From the NCBI RefSeq assembly GCF_049943955.1, contig NZ_JBNFTW010000007.1, positions 1-64,000 on the forward strand: DNA of 64,000 nt. The letters are read 5' to 3'. Made by a program: the position numbers and the translations under genes. The DNA comes from Desulfosporosinus sp049943955 (GTDB taxonomy: Bacteria; Bacillota; Desulfitobacteriia; Desulfitobacteriales; Desulfitobacteriaceae). This document shows, one piece after another, positions 40,021 through 49,441 of the stretch (position 1 is the stretch's first letter; each line of letters opens with the position of its first letter). The notes under the pieces were generated by a model, which was given only the letters and a program-made list of their open reading frames with translations, had not been told where the DNA came from and did no database searches.

Positions 40021-42447
40021 ATGAGTGTAACTGAAGAAACGATTAGTCAACGTCCATTGGAAGAAGTCCTGCCTGAATCGTTTTTAGGCTATTCCAAACA
40101 TGTAATTTTGCAGAGAGCCGTTCCGGATGTCCGGGATGGATTAAAGCCTGTACACCGCCGAATACTCTATTCTATGGACGAAATCGGCATGTCTCCTGAT
40201 AAACCCTATAGCAAGTCGGCCCGCCTTGTTGGTGATTGTATGGGAAAATATCACCCCCACGGCGATTCTTCGATCTATGAATCTGCTGTCCGTATGGCCC
40301 AGCCCTGGGCTATTCGTTATCCTTTGGTTGACGGTCAAGGGAATTTTGGCTCAATCGATGGGGATAATGCAGCCGCCATGCGTTATACGGAAATGAGAAT
40401 GACCCCTTTAGCTCAACTAATGACCCAAGATCTTGATAAAAACACCGTACTTTTTAAAGCAAATTATGATCAACGGCTCAAAGAGCCCGTTGTTCTTCCC
40501 AGCCCTTTTCCCAATCTGTTAATTAACGGAGGGTCAGGGATTGCCGTTGGTATGATGTCGAATATTCCTCCTCATAATTTAAGGGAAGTTGTTGCTGGGT
40601 TGATCCTGCAAATTGACCGACCGGACATTACTGTCGAGGAGCTCCTGGAAAAAGTGAAAGGTCCTGACTTTCCTACAGGTGGGTTGATCATAGGTACTCA
40701 AGGAATTATCAGCGCTTATAAAACCGGCCGCGGAAAAGTGACCATGCGCGGTAAAGCTGTGATAGAGCAAGGTAAAAACGGCAAAAGTTTAATTGTCATC
40801 ACTGAAATTCCTTTTCAAGTCAATAAATCAACCTTAGCATCTAAAATCGAGGCCCATGCTGATTCGGGAAAAATTAATGGGATTAGTGAGGTTCGAGATG
40901 AATCGGATCGTGAAGGAATTCGTTTGGTTGTGGAATGCCGTAAAGAGGCGGACCCCCTCGAAATTTTACGCAATCTTTATAAATATACCCAGATGGAGGA
41001 GACATTTGGGATCATCAATCTTGTTATTACAGCGGATGGAACACCCAAAGTTTTAGGGTTGCACGAGATTAATAAGGCCTTTATTGAACATCGCAAAATT
41101 GTGGTTACGAAGCGAACCGAGTTTGATTTAGAAAAAGCCAAAAAGCAGATTCATCTTCTTGAAGGCCTGATGATTGCGATTAATCATCTTGATGAGGTCA
41201 TTGAGATTATCCGTTCCAGTAAAACGCCGGCACTTGCCAAAGCGGCGCTTATAACAAGATTCGAGCTCTCGGAAATACAATCACAAGCAATTCTCGACAT
41301 GAAGCTCCAGAGCCTCACAAACTATGAACTGGAAGGAATACGAACTGATTATGAAAATACCTTGCAACTGATATCAGAATTAGAAGGAATCCTGGCTGAT
41401 GTGGTTAAGGTCTATCAGATTATTAAGCGGGAACTCAAAGAAATCGCCGATAAATATGGTGATGAACGGCGCACACTTATTTTGCCTGAGGAAATGAGAA
41501 ACGAGTTTGACCTCAGTTCCTTTGAGGAAACGGAACATCCCTTTGAACTAATTCTGACCCAGCAGGGTTATATTAAACGAATTCCTTTACCGACTAAGAA
41601 CCTTAAATCAGTACCGTTATTATCCTTTAAAGATGGGGATAGTGTCTCTATAAAAGTCCCGGCCACAGATCAAGAAACACTATATTTCTTCACCCAACTT
41701 GGTAATTTTTATAGTATCAAAGCCAAGACGGTACCAGAAGCCGGGCCAAAAGAGAAAGGCTGCCCACTTAATAATCTGCTGCAGCTGCAAGCTCAGGAAA
41801 CCATTGTCTCAATTGCAGCTCTAAAAGAAGGGGCAGATCAGAGCAGTCAGAGTTACTTTGTTTTTGTAACGCAAGAAGGACAAGTGATGAGGAGTCCGGT
41901 TAAGGACTTTGTTCATGCTCGCAGCTCAGATGCTATGGGACTTAAAGAAGGAGATCGTTTAATTAAAGTATTTATGGGTTTTGATCAAGGAGAGTTATTC
42001 CTTGCCACATATAATGGTCAAGGGATTCGTTACCCCTTGACGGATATCAACCCAATGGGCCGTAAAGCGCGTGGTATTAAAGGAATTACCTTGAACGAAG
42101 GGGATCGGGTTGTCGATGCATTATTACTTGTATCCTCACCGGATGGTTCTTTAGGCGACCTGGTAACCCTAACTGAGCGAGGATTTGTCAAACGGACATC
42201 CTTTAATGAGTTCAAACCTCAGGGAAGAACCGGCAAGGGAATCGGAATTACTAAAATTAACCCGGCTAAGACAGGTTTTCTCATTGGTATCACTCATGCT
42301 AAAGCGGCTGATGCTTTAGAAATTCTTCAAGTCAACGGGGAGATTACAAAACTGGATCTGAACAATTTAAAAACTGAGTCTCGGACCAAATACGGAATAC
42401 AATGGATACCTGTTTTACAGAATAATTTAACCGTTAGGATGTTTTGA
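40021..42447 (+). CDS. parC: Type IIA topoisomerase A subunit, ParC type
   Basis: 808 residues. Winged-helix region RRILYSMDEIG, the quinolone-determining segment KYHPHGDSSIYESAVRMAQP with Ser83 and Glu87 equivalents (susceptible-type residues), and the active Tyr122 in AAAMRYTEMRM. The C-terminal beta-pinwheel has degenerate blades (ARGIKGITL, GRTGKGIGITKI) and no QRRGGKG-type GyrA box, favouring ParC over GyrA. Cleaves and rejoins the DNA gate. ATG follows GAAAGGGGG. Confidence 0.9.
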   Translation: MSVTEETISQRPLEEVLPESFLGYSKHVILQRAVPDVRDGLKPVHRRILYSMDEIGMSPDKPYSKSARLVGDCMGKYHPHGDSSIYESAVRMAQPWAIRYPLVDGQGNFGSIDGDNAAAMRYTEMRMTPLAQLMTQDLDKNTVLFKANYDQRLKEPVVLPSPFPNLLINGGSGIAVGMMSNIPPHNLREVVAGLILQIDRPDITVEELLEKVKGPDFPTGGLIIGTQGIISAYKTGRGKVTMRGKAVIEQGKNGKSLIVITEIPFQVNKSTLASKIEAHADSGKINGISEVRDESDREGIRLVVECRKEADPLEILRNLYKYTQMEETFGIINLVITADGTPKVLGLHEINKAFIEHRKIVVTKRTEFDLEKAKKQIHLLEGLMIAINHLDEVIEIIRSSKTPALAKAALITRFELSEIQSQAILDMKLQSLTNYELEGIRTDYENTLQLISELEGILADVVKVYQIIKRELKEIADKYGDERRTLILPEEMRNEFDLSSFEETEHPFELILTQQGYIKRIPLPTKNLKSVPLLSFKDGDSVSIKVPATDQETLYFFTQLGNFYSIKAKTVPEAGPKEKGCPLNNLLQLQAQETIVSIAALKEGADQSSQSYFVFVTQEGQVMRSPVKDFVHARSSDAMGLKEGDRLIKVFMGFDQGELFLATYNGQGIRYPLTDINPMGRKARGIKGITLNEGDRVVDALLLVSSPDGSLGDLVTLTERGFVKRTSFNEFKPQGRTGKGIGITKINPAKTGFLIGITHAKAADALEILQVNGEITKLDLNNLKTESRTKYGIQWIPVLQNNLTVRMF

Positions 42448-42523
42448 GAAGAGGATTTGCATAATGCCTATAACGGCGCAACATACTAAAGGGTAAACAA
42501 GAGGTAAAACGGGAGGAATAACG

Positions 42524-42793
42524 ATGGAAATTTACGATGTTACAGTTAATGGCTCGGGATTTGATCCTGAATATAACTTTAACAATTATGCTTTAACTCT
42601 CGTCTTCCAAAACAACGGCTCAGAGAAAACTGTTAGAGCAAATTTGCGCTATTATCCTGCAAATCACGAATGGGATCTCAATCCGATTTTTTATGAGTAT
42701 TCTGTTGATGAAAAAAAAGAGTTAATAGCCCAAATTATTAAAAATGAGAATTTCCAAACTGTCTTTGAGGATCGTCCGAATACTTTAATGTAA
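42524..42793 (+). CDS. Small protein of unknown function
   Basis: 89 residues, acidic and soluble, MEIYDVTVNGSGFDPEYNF at the start and a helix DEKKELIAQIIKNENFQ near the end. I do not recognise it. ATG 42524 follows GGGAGGA well, and it lies 76 bp after parC. No signal peptide or Cys. Confidence 0.65.
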   Translation: MEIYDVTVNGSGFDPEYNFNNYALTLVFQNNGSEKTVRANLRYYPANHEWDLNPIFYEYSVDEKKELIAQIIKNENFQTVFEDRPNTLM

Positions 42794-42971
42794 CTAGAAA
42801 GACCAACTATTTTGCTCTGGGAAGGAGGGCGTGTCATACACAAACTCCTTCGCGAAAAAAAGAGGAATTTTCGGATATTTCTTGAATATTTCAATTGTGT
42901 CTAAATATATAGTAAAGGATTGATATATTCTGTCACAACATGAGGAACCATTAATCTACAATCCCTTAAAT

Positions 42972-44837
42972 TTGCCGCCATCTCAAACTCAGGGATTTCT
43001 GGAAAAACGGCAGAGATTTGGACTCGTGCAGTTCCTGAAGAACAACATATTACTTTTCACCATGACCTTTACACTTTTAATAAAGTTTATTTTGTTTCTT
43101 GGCTTAGTTAATAATGATGATTCCTCAAAATTCAGCTTTATGAAGGCATTTTTTAGTTTTAGTTCAACTCCGCCCATCCTTGTCTATATTTCCATGATCC
43201 TGATACCTTTAAGCTTTAGTTTCTTATTCCAGGGGCGGGCACGCTTTTGGTTCCTGCAGTTTTGCAATGGCTTAATAACCCTATTATTAATCTCTGATTT
43301 GATGTACTATCGAGGATTTAATAGTTTTATTTCCCCCTATATCTTTAGTCAGACTACAAATCTCGACAATTTATCAAATAGCATTATTTCTATGCTTCGT
43401 CCCATTGATGTTGTTATGATCATAGATCTTGTAATATATCTTGCCCTTGGCCTCGGTAAAAAAACATTTTATCTCCATAGGACTCGAAACGGAATAGCCT
43501 TTTTACTGACATTGCTGCTGCCTATTACTTACATCTATTATCAGCATTATCAGCTTGATCTTCACGGAAATAAGAAAACAATGCTATTTAGAGTTTCTTG
43601 GTCTCCTAACCAAACGATGTCTAATTTGTCGCCTTTAGGTTATCATGCATTTGATTTATATAATTTTTATAAAAATAAGAATATCCAACCGGCTACCCCA
43701 CAGCAAACCGCTGAAATCAAGAACTGGTTTAAGGAAAAGCAAGAAAATCTGCCGCCAAACCAATATTTCGGTATGTTTGCCAATCAGAATCTTATCGTGA
43801 TTCAAGTAGAGTCACTTGAGAATTTTGTCATTAAGCAAAAAATAAATGGGCAGGAAATTACTCCAAATCTTAATAAATTATTAGCGAACAGTTTATATTT
43901 CTCTAATTTTTATGAACAAGTGAATAATGGGACGAGTTCCGATGCTGACCTTATGACCAACACTTCCGTATATCCCATCCGAACTGGGGCTGCCTTTTTC
44001 CGTTTTCCCAATGATACCTATAATTCTTTGCCCAAAATGTTGGCCAATAAAGGGTACGCAACGGTAGCTATTCATCCCGACAAGGGGTCCTATTGGAATT
44101 GGATGCCCGCTCTGAAGTCTATAGGTTTTGAAAAAACCTTGGATTCAACTCACTTTAAGGAAACTGAGAAAATTGGCTTAGGGATCAGCGATGGAAGCTA
44201 TTTAAAGCAAATCGCACCAATTATTGAAAATGAGAAACAGCCTTTCTACAATTTTATGGTCACCTTAACGAGTCACAATCCTTTCGATCTGCCCGCTCAA
44301 TACCGAACTCTCAAGTTAAGTGATGACTTAAACAAATCCAAGCTAGGGGGATATTTCCAAAGTGTCCATTATACCGACGAGCAACTCGGAAATTTCCTGA
44401 ATACTTTGGACCAACGAGGAGTTTTGGATAATTCCGTAGTGGTTATTTATGGGGATCATACCGGTGTTCATAAATATTATGATGATGAAGTTAAGCAAGT
44501 ACAGCCCCAAGAAAGCTGGTGGCTTGATGACAGCAAACGAATTCCTCTGATCATTTTTCATAAAGGAATGAATGGGCAAGAGCTTAAGATCACCGGGGGA
44601 CAGATTGATACTATGCCGACAATAGCTTCTTTAATGGGTATTAGTGAAAAAACGTATCAAAACACTGCCTTTGGACGAAATCTCTTAAATACGCATAAGA
44701 ATTTTGCTGTTTTGGCTAATAAAGAATACGTAGGACAAGCTTCCTCAGAGACTGAGGAAAATCAAGCAATAGCAGGTATTGATTTAGCAGATCTTGTTGT
44801 TGAAAAGAACTATTTTAAAGGACAAGGTTATAAATAA
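42972..44837 (+). CDS. Lipoteichoic acid synthase-like membrane sulfatase
   Basis: At least 621 residues. Five N-terminal membrane helices (about 20-200) precede an extracellular alkaline-phosphatase-fold domain: VIQVESLENFVI (metal Glu), NNGTSSDADLMTN (the Thr is the likely nucleophile), VVIYGDHTGVHKYY (metal Asp-His). LtaS enzymes polymerise glycerol-phosphate from phosphatidylglycerol on the outer membrane face. The start is uncertain: TTG 42972 has no ribosome site, while the frame extends upstream to CTG 42930 or ATT 42927, which follow AAAGGA by about 10 and 7 nt and would add about 14-15 residues (LSQHEEPLIYNPLN). Confidence 0.87.
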   Translation: MPPSQTQGFLEKRQRFGLVQFLKNNILLFTMTFTLLIKFILFLGLVNNDDSSKFSFMKAFFSFSSTPPILVYISMILIPLSFSFLFQGRARFWFLQFCNGLITLLLISDLMYYRGFNSFISPYIFSQTTNLDNLSNSIISMLRPIDVVMIIDLVIYLALGLGKKTFYLHRTRNGIAFLLTLLLPITYIYYQHYQLDLHGNKKTMLFRVSWSPNQTMSNLSPLGYHAFDLYNFYKNKNIQPATPQQTAEIKNWFKEKQENLPPNQYFGMFANQNLIVIQVESLENFVIKQKINGQEITPNLNKLLANSLYFSNFYEQVNNGTSSDADLMTNTSVYPIRTGAAFFRFPNDTYNSLPKMLANKGYATVAIHPDKGSYWNWMPALKSIGFEKTLDSTHFKETEKIGLGISDGSYLKQIAPIIENEKQPFYNFMVTLTSHNPFDLPAQYRTLKLSDDLNKSKLGGYFQSVHYTDEQLGNFLNTLDQRGVLDNSVVVIYGDHTGVHKYYDDEVKQVQPQESWWLDDSKRIPLIIFHKGMNGQELKITGGQIDTMPTIASLMGISEKTYQNTAFGRNLLNTHKNFAVLANKEYVGQASSETEENQAIAGIDLADLVVEKNYFKGQGYK

Positions 44838-44860
44838 TTTGAGAACCATTTAAAGAATAA

Positions 44861-44905
44861 TATGCCTAAGTCAGTTGGGAATTCCGGGCTGGCTTAGGCA
44901 TTATT
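44861..44905 (+). terminator. Probable terminator of the LtaS-like gene
   Basis: ATGCCTAAG (44862-44870)/CTTAGGCAT (44893-44901), with further inner pairs; T tract weak. Confidence 0.6.
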
Positions 44906-44924
44906 CGTTTCGACATTATCTCTG

Positions 44925-44953
44925 TTGACGAATTTATTTATAATTAGTATAAT
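44925..44953 (+). promoter_or_regulatory. SigA promoter for cydA
   Basis: TTGACG (44925-44930), 17 bp, TATAAT (44948-44953). Leader of about 230 nt to cydA. Confidence 0.75.
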
Positions 44954-45002
44954 AACAATGAAGTAAATAATACATATACAAAAACAAACTAGTTTAATCT
45001 GA

Positions 45003-45022
45003 TCTAATCTAATCTAATCTAA
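45003..45022 (+). repeat. Pentanucleotide tandem repeat TCTAA in the cydA leader
   Basis: Four exact TCTAA units at 45003-45022, with a preceding degenerate unit. It lies between the cydA promoter and start codon. Confidence 0.8.
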
Positions 45023-45191
45023 TTCATTCATCAGATTCATCCAACGACCAAACCAAACTTCTATCAATGAACTTATCTTACTAAACTTTAATCATTAACG
45101 AAGGATAAGGAAATGAGGTGGTAAATTGTATAAAGATGCTTATGTCTGAATAAGCGTAGTTTGAGTTAAAAATGAAAGCGGAGGTGCAGCG

Positions 45192-46577
45192 ATGACTCAA
45201 CTAATATTATCTAGATTACAGTTTGCAGTTACAACATCCTATCATTTTTTATTCGTACCCTTGACTTTGGGGCTTGGAGTATTAGTTGCTCTGATGGAGA
45301 CCTGGTATGTAAGAACAGGCAATGAGACTTATAAAAAAATGACTAAGTTTTGGGGTAAATTATTCCTGATCAATTTCGCCATGGGCGTTGTCACGGGGTT
45401 GGTTCAAGAGTTTCAATTCGGTATGAACTGGTCTGAGTATTCCCGCTTTGTCGGTGATATTTTCGGGGCACCTTTAGCCGTTGAAGCCTTGCTAGCCTTT
45501 TTCTTGGAATCAACCTTTTTGGGAGTATGGGTATTTGGTTGGGATAGATTGCCCAAAAAGGTACATTTGCTTAGTATCTGGTTGGTAGCTATCTCCTCGA
45601 ATTTATCAGCACTTTGGATTTTAATTGCCAACTCTTTTATGCAGGAGCCTGTAGGTTATGCTTTGCGTCATGGCCGGGCGGAAATGACAAGTTTCCTGGC
45701 TTTAGTGACCAACCCCCATGTTTTCTATCAATTTCCACATACCGTCTTAAGCGGTTTTGTTACAGCAGCCTTTTTCGTGATGGGAATTAGTGCTTATCAT
45801 CTAATCAAAAAGAACCATCTGGACGTATTTCGCCGTTCTTTTCATATGGCCGTAGTTTTTGGAATAATTAGTACTTTCGGAGTCGCCGGTATCGGGCATT
45901 TACAAGGCATGTATCTTGTGAAGGTTCAGCCTATGAAGATGGCCGCAGCAGAAGCACATTGGGAAACTGAAAATCCCGCCGGCTTGTTGCTTTTTGCCTC
46001 TATTGATGAGCAAGGGCATAAAAATACGTCCCAACTTGAAATTCCCGGCATGTTGAGTTTTCTTTCTTATGACAGTTTTACTGGGGAAGTTAAAGGAATT
46101 AATGAACTTCAGGCTGCCGACGCGCAGCAATATGGACCAGGAAACTACATTCCGCCTGTAACTTCTCTGTTCTGGAGCTTTAGAATTATGCTTACTGCCG
46201 GTATGTGGCTGGTCTTAATGTCTCTTTTAGGTTTGTATTTCTATAAATCTAAACGCTTAGAACAAAAGACTTGGTTTTTAAAGCTTTTGCTTTTTACAAT
46301 TCCTGTTCCCTATATTGCCAATACTTCCGGTTGGTATATGGCAGAAGTCGGCCGTCAGCCCTGGATTGTCTATGGTCTGCAGAAAGTGGAAGCAGCTGTT
46401 TCGACTTCCGTACCTGCGACGTCAATGCTCATAGCTCTGATCGGTTTTGCCCTGATCTATTCAATCCTAGCTGTTGCCGATGTTTATCTCCTCGTTAAAT
46501 TTATTAAACAAGGTCCTGAAGAGGCAAGCCCGGAGACACTGAATCATGAAATGAAGGGGGCGTCATTATGGACTTAA
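45192..46577 (+). CDS. cydA: Cytochrome bd oxidase subunit I
   Basis: 461 residues, nine helices. Near the N-terminus SRLQFAVTTSYHFLFVPLTL holds the heme b595 His region; the heme b558 ligands are in FYQFPHTVLSGFVTAAF and the later Met region; GWYMAEVGRQPWIVYG is the signature of the quinol-binding side. It has the short Q-loop form typical of Firmicutes. Oxidises quinol and reduces O2 with high affinity. ATG follows GCGGAGGTG. Overlaps cydB by 10 bp. Confidence 0.97.
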   Translation: MTQLILSRLQFAVTTSYHFLFVPLTLGLGVLVALMETWYVRTGNETYKKMTKFWGKLFLINFAMGVVTGLVQEFQFGMNWSEYSRFVGDIFGAPLAVEALLAFFLESTFLGVWVFGWDRLPKKVHLLSIWLVAISSNLSALWILIANSFMQEPVGYALRHGRAEMTSFLALVTNPHVFYQFPHTVLSGFVTAAFFVMGISAYHLIKKNHLDVFRRSFHMAVVFGIISTFGVAGIGHLQGMYLVKVQPMKMAAAEAHWETENPAGLLLFASIDEQGHKNTSQLEIPGMLSFLSYDSFTGEVKGINELQAADAQQYGPGNYIPPVTSLFWSFRIMLTAGMWLVLMSLLGLYFYKSKRLEQKTWFLKLLLFTIPVPYIANTSGWYMAEVGRQPWIVYGLQKVEAAVSTSVPATSMLIALIGFALIYSILAVADVYLLVKFIKQGPEEASPETLNHEMKGASLWT

Positions 46578-47572
46578 ATAGTCTGTGGTTTATCCTAATC
46601 GCTGTTTTGTTTGTCGGTTTCTTTTTCCTCGAAGGATTTGATTTCGGAGTAGGCATCCTCTTGCCTATTCTGGGAAAGAATGATGTAGATCGCCGCCAAA
46701 TTATTAATACCATCGGTCCCCATTGGGATGGCAATGAAGTCTGGATGATTACGGCGGGGGGAGCCATATTTGCAGCGTTTCCCAATTGGTATGCCACCTT
46801 ATTCAGCGGTTTCTTTCTCGCCTTGTTTTTAGTCTTAGTGGCCTTGATCATCAGGGGAGTGGCTTTTGAGTTTCGCAGCAGTCATTCAAGCCCCGGCTGG
46901 CGTACCTCTTGGGATTGGGCAATTTTCACCGGGAGTATTTTATCGGCCATTCTCTGGGGGGTTGCTGTAGCCAATCTCATTAAGGGAGTTCCTATTGATG
47001 CGAAGATGCAATACGTCGGAACGTTCTTTGATCTCCTTTCTCCCTATACAATTATCGGCGGTTTAACGACACTTTTTGTTTTCGTCTTTCATGGTGCTCT
47101 GTTTCTCAGTCTTAAAACTACTGGGCAAATGGCTGAAAAGGCTGCAAAAACAGCCCGAAGTGTTGGCTTATTAGCTATTCTCATCGTCCTAATCATGGCA
47201 GGCTGCACGTACTTCCAAACAGGACTATTTTCCAGCCTGGGGGCTGGGATCACCTTGTTATCCTCGGGTATTACGCTTATACTTGCCAATGTCTTATTGC
47301 GTTCGCAAAAGGTAAAAGCTTCTTTTGTCCTGAATGGCTTGACAATCCTTTTATTTACTGTTGCAATGTTCTGGGGACTTTTCCCTCACGTTATGATTTC
47401 AAGTTTAAATCCGAATTGGAGTTTGACAATCTATAATGCCTCTTCCAGTCCTTATACGTTGAAAATCATGACTATCGTAGCTTTTACCATGGTTCCTATC
47501 GTCTTGCTTTATCAAGGCTGGACTTACTGGGTCTTCCGCAAACGGGTCACTGAAAAAGACTTACACTATTAA
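46568..47572 (+). CDS. cydB: Cytochrome bd oxidase subunit II
   Basis: 334 residues, about eight helices, starting LNSLWFILIAVLFVGFFFLE with GFDFGVGILLPILGK, the family's N-terminal signature, and GPHWDGNEVWMITAGGAIF. Partner of CydA. Translation probably coupled through the 10-bp overlap. A terminator lies just after the stop. Confidence 0.97.
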   Translation: MDLNSLWFILIAVLFVGFFFLEGFDFGVGILLPILGKNDVDRRQIINTIGPHWDGNEVWMITAGGAIFAAFPNWYATLFSGFFLALFLVLVALIIRGVAFEFRSSHSSPGWRTSWDWAIFTGSILSAILWGVAVANLIKGVPIDAKMQYVGTFFDLLSPYTIIGGLTTLFVFVFHGALFLSLKTTGQMAEKAAKTARSVGLLAILIVLIMAGCTYFQTGLFSSLGAGITLLSSGITLILANVLLRSQKVKASFVLNGLTILLFTVAMFWGLFPHVMISSLNPNWSLTIYNASSSPYTLKIMTIVAFTMVPIVLLYQGWTYWVFRKRVTEKDLHY

Positions 47573-47581
47573 AAATACGCC

Positions 47582-47651
47582 TGAGGGCCTGTTCTCCATG
47601 CATTCCTTTATGTCGACTGTGAATGCCATAGAAAACTAAGCCCTCATTTTT
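47582..47651 (+). terminator. Intercistronic terminator between cydB and cydD
   Basis: TGAGGGC (47582-47588)/GCCCTCA (47640-47646), with an inner GCATTC/GAATGC hairpin, then five T. It ends 35 bp before cydD and may lower expression of cydDC relative to cydAB. Confidence 0.65.
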
Positions 47652-47686
47652 CATTTAGTCACGCTAAGGTTTAGGAGATGAACGGC

Positions 47687-49441
47687 ATGTTTGATAAGCG
47701 ACTAATAAATGAAGGGAGGCAAGTGAAGGGGTACCTTATACTTACCGTTGGTCTGAGTGTCGGAATTTCACTCCTGGCCGTTGCCCAAGCTTGGTATTTT
47801 TCTCAAATTGTCGCTAAAGTATTTCTTGGCAAGGCGCCCTTTAAAGCTGTTGAATATGCTTTGGTCTTAATTCTGGCCATAGTCATCGTTAAAGCTCTCT
47901 TTCAGTGGTTAAGCGAAGTATGTGCCCATGAAGCAGCCTTGCGTGTTAAAAGTGGTTTGCGGCAGCGATTGCTGCAGAAGATATTCGCTTTAGGTCCTTT
48001 CTATGTTCGGGGAGAAAAAAGCGGTGAAGTAATTTCAACCATAGTTGGCGGAACAGATGCTCTTGAAGATTATTTTGCCAAATATTTGCCTCAGCTTCTC
48101 ATAGCGGTCGGTATCCCGCTGATCATCTTAGTCTTCGTTTTCCCCTTAGATTGGGAATCTGGTTGCATTCTTCTTTTAACAGGACCACTGATTCCCCTCT
48201 TTATGGTACTGATCGGCAAATTAGCTGAGAAAAAGTCGTTGCAGCAGTGGCAGCGTTTGAGTTGGATGAGCGGACATTTTCTGGACATTTTACGAGGAAT
48301 CACTACTATAAAACTATTTGGACGGGCTAAAGATCAGATTAGAGTTATTGCCAGGGTCAGTGAATCCTTTCGGGAATCAACACTGAGTGTGTTGCGAATT
48401 GCCTTTTTATCGGCCCTTGTTCTTGAATTTTTGGCGACAATGAGTACCGCACTTGTTGCAGTTGCGATTGGCTTAAGACTTGTTTACGGTACACTTTCTT
48501 TCTCTTCCGGGTTGTTTCTTTTATTACTTGCCCCTGAATTTTATACTCCTCTAAGAACACTTGGCTTAAATTTTCATGCTGGACTATCCGGAATAAATGC
48601 TGCTGAAAGGATTTTTGAGATTTTAAACGTGCCTCAGCCAAATCTTATCATCGAGCCTAATTCCAATATTTGTCATTCAAGGATTTTTTCAGACGATTAT
48701 CAGATTAAGTTTGATCATGTTACCTTAACCTATGAGCAGGAGGATACTCCGGCATTACAAGATATCACTGTATCTTTGAATTGCCGGGAAACTATTGCCC
48801 TTGTCGGCCCCAGCGGGGCAGGGAAGACCTCTTTGATTCAACTTTTAATGGGCTTTATTCAACCCTCAGAAGGTCAAATTTTTGTAAATGGAGAAGTGCT
48901 TCAGGCCATCTCACCCAATATTTGGCGGGAACAGATCGGCTATGTTCCTCAAAATCCCTATCTCTTTGCCGGCAGCATTATAGAAAATATTACCCTTGGA
49001 AAACCCGAGGCGACCATGAGCGAAGTCATCAAGGCGGCGGAGGCAGCTAATGCTCATGAGTTTATCCTGACATTTCCCCAGGGGTATCACACTATCCTGG
49101 GTGAAGGTGGGTATCGTTTAAGCGGAGGTCAAGCTCAAAGAATTGCTATGGCCAGAATTTTTTTAAAAAATCCACCTCTGCTTATCTTCGATGAACCGAC
49201 GTCTTCTTTAGACCTCGAGAGTGAAAAGGCTGTTCAGGAAGCTCTCTGGAACTTAGCACGGGGGAAGACCGCTATTATCATCGCTCATCGGCTTAATACC
49301 ATTCGTCAGGCAAATCGTATTCTTGTCTTGGATCAAGGCCGCATCGTCGAAGCGGGCAACCATGATGTTTTAATGATAAAACGGGGGCTGTATTATCAGC
49401 TTGTTCAGAAAGCAAGAGGGCTCGCACTATGCAAAGAATAA
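47687..49441 (+). CDS. cydD: CydD-type half ABC exporter
   Basis: 584 residues: six-helix transmembrane domain (1-330) and nucleotide-binding domain with Walker A GPSGAGKTS, signature RLSGGQAQR and Walker B LLIFDEPTSSLD. With CydC it exports cysteine/glutathione-type thiols needed for assembly of cytochrome bd. An ATG at 47678 abuts AGGAG; ATG 47687 has the right spacing. Ends in a 13-bp overlap with cydC. Confidence 0.93.
   Translation: MFDKRLINEGRQVKGYLILTVGLSVGISLLAVAQAWYFSQIVAKVFLGKAPFKAVEYALVLILAIVIVKALFQWLSEVCAHEAALRVKSGLRQRLLQKIFALGPFYVRGEKSGEVISTIVGGTDALEDYFAKYLPQLLIAVGIPLIILVFVFPLDWESGCILLLTGPLIPLFMVLIGKLAEKKSLQQWQRLSWMSGHFLDILRGITTIKLFGRAKDQIRVIARVSESFRESTLSVLRIAFLSALVLEFLATMSTALVAVAIGLRLVYGTLSFSSGLFLLLLAPEFYTPLRTLGLNFHAGLSGINAAERIFEILNVPQPNLIIEPNSNICHSRIFSDDYQIKFDHVTLTYEQEDTPALQDITVSLNCRETIALVGPSGAGKTSLIQLLMGFIQPSEGQIFVNGEVLQAISPNIWREQIGYVPQNPYLFAGSIIENITLGKPEATMSEVIKAAEAANAHEFILTFPQGYHTILGEGGYRLSGGQAQRIAMARIFLKNPPLLIFDEPTSSLDLESEKAVQEALWNLARGKTAIIIAHRLNTIRQANRILVLDQGRIVEAGNHDVLMIKRGLYYQLVQKARGLALCKE

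Noticed and set aside
38086..42447. Gyrase A/B instead of topoisomerase IV
   Set aside because: No GyrA box is seen in the A subunit's C-terminus and no replication-origin genes are nearby. GyrAB cannot be fully excluded.
42972..44837. Alkaline phosphatase or arylsulfatase as the product
   Set aside because: Five N-terminal helices plus the NGTSSDADLM nucleophile region fit the LtaS branch better; no Cys/Ser sulfatase signature is present.
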